Positions 14,389-14,799 of a DNA stretch of 14,799 nt are shown piece after piece. Location of the stretch: positions 1 through 14,799 of the forward strand of contig CANQZB010000010.1 in NCBI GenBank assembly GCA_947628195.1. The letters run 5' to 3'. Under the pieces are notes generated by a model. That model did not search any database and had not been told where the DNA came from. It saw only the letters and a list, made by a program, of their open reading frames with translations. The first letter of the stretch is position 1. Each line of letters starts with the position of its first letter. Source of the stretch: an uncultured Clostridia bacterium (GTDB lineage Bacteria > Bacillota > Clostridia > Christensenellales > UBA1242). Both the position numbers and the translations under genes were made by a program.

Positions 14389-14799
14389 ATGGGATTATTT
14401 TCTTATTTATTCGCTTCGGATAACAAAAGAAGTTTAATTAAAATTGAAAAGATAGTAAAAAAGGTTGAAGATTTAGCAGACAAATATTCTGCCATGAGCG
14501 ATGCAGACTTGCAGACTCAAACTCCGGCTTTAAAAGAAAGGCTTGCTTCTGGCGAAACATTAGATGAAATTTTGCCAGATGCGTTTGCTTTGGTTAGGGA
14601 AGCATCTACCCGTGTGCTTGGGCAGAGGCATTTCCATGTGCAGTTAATAGGTGGTGTGGTTCTGCACCAAGGGCGTATTGCAGAAATGCGCACGGGTGAA
14701 GGTAAAACATTAACCGCCACCACAGCGGTTTATTTAAACGCGCTTACTGGCAAAAATGTGCATGTTATAACGGTTAACGAATATTTGGCAACTAACCAA
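14389..14799 (+). CDS. secA: Preprotein translocase ATPase SecA, N-terminal part
   Basis: SecA is the cytoplasmic motor that drives unfolded preproteins through SecYEG. The first 137 residues are present; the gene runs off the right edge. After a basic amphipathic N-terminal helix and [25 protein letters not shown] comes [12 protein letters not shown] (79-89), then [18 protein letters not shown], whose GEGKT is the Walker A motif (MRTGEGKT at 100-107), then [11 protein letters not shown] (124-134), all standard SecA landmarks. ATG 14389 follows AAAAGG with about eight bases between, and matches the usual SecA N terminus. It has its own promoter. The usual partner prfB may lie downstream, out of view. 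Confidence 0.95.
   Translation, partial: MGLFSYLFASDNKRSLIKIEKIVKKVEDLADKYSAMSDADLQTQTPALKERLASGETLDEILPDAFALVREASTRVLGQRHFHVQLIGGVVLHQGRIAEMRTGEGKTLTATTAVYLNALTGKNVHVITVNEYLATNQ

Overview
The window looks like chromosome from an AT-rich, low-GC Gram-positive bacterium, most likely an uncultured gut-type member of the Clostridia. The evidence is AddAB instead of RecBCD, a Mini-III RNase, a SigH-type sigma factor, strong AAGGAG ribosome sites, TTGACA/TATAAT promoters, an S-box-class riboswitch and a BspA-type leucine-rich-repeat surface protein. TGA works as a stop (mrnC, sigH), so the code is the standard bacterial one. The lineage is inferred from gene content and composition only.

Layout. 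Positions 1-1080 are read leftward: a tRNA-Ser(GCU) cut by the window edge with a consensus promoter, an unrecognised 109-residue protein behind a SAM-type riboswitch and attenuator, and a 52-residue YjzC-like protein with its own terminator. From 1178 an extended -10 promoter drives addB-addA (1213-7445), the two-subunit helicase-nuclease that processes double-strand breaks. A small leftward gene (7538-7768) converges on addA. At 7817 another promoter starts a tight run of six rightward genes: mrnC (23S rRNA maturation), rlmB (23S rRNA 2'-O-methylation), a sigH-type sigma factor, dnaX (clamp loader), a YbaB/EbfC DNA-binding protein and recR. These overlap by 4 or 1 bases or lie within 15 bases of each other, and end at a terminator near 12013. 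The last gene, recR, is broken by a frameshift.

A separately transcribed gene (12156-14072) encodes a membrane-anchored BspA-like repeat protein. It is followed by a 316-base spacer with three copies of a palindromic repeat whose ends are conserved and whose arms differ, a terminator and the secA promoter. The window ends inside secA, after its Walker A motif.

The most notable observations are the SAM riboswitch controlling an unknown small protein, two promoters (addB, mrnC) with identical geometry that put the predicted transcript start on the ATG with no ribosome site (probable leaderless mRNAs), the recR frameshift, the variable-arm repeats before secA, and an AddB without the usual N-terminal P-loop.
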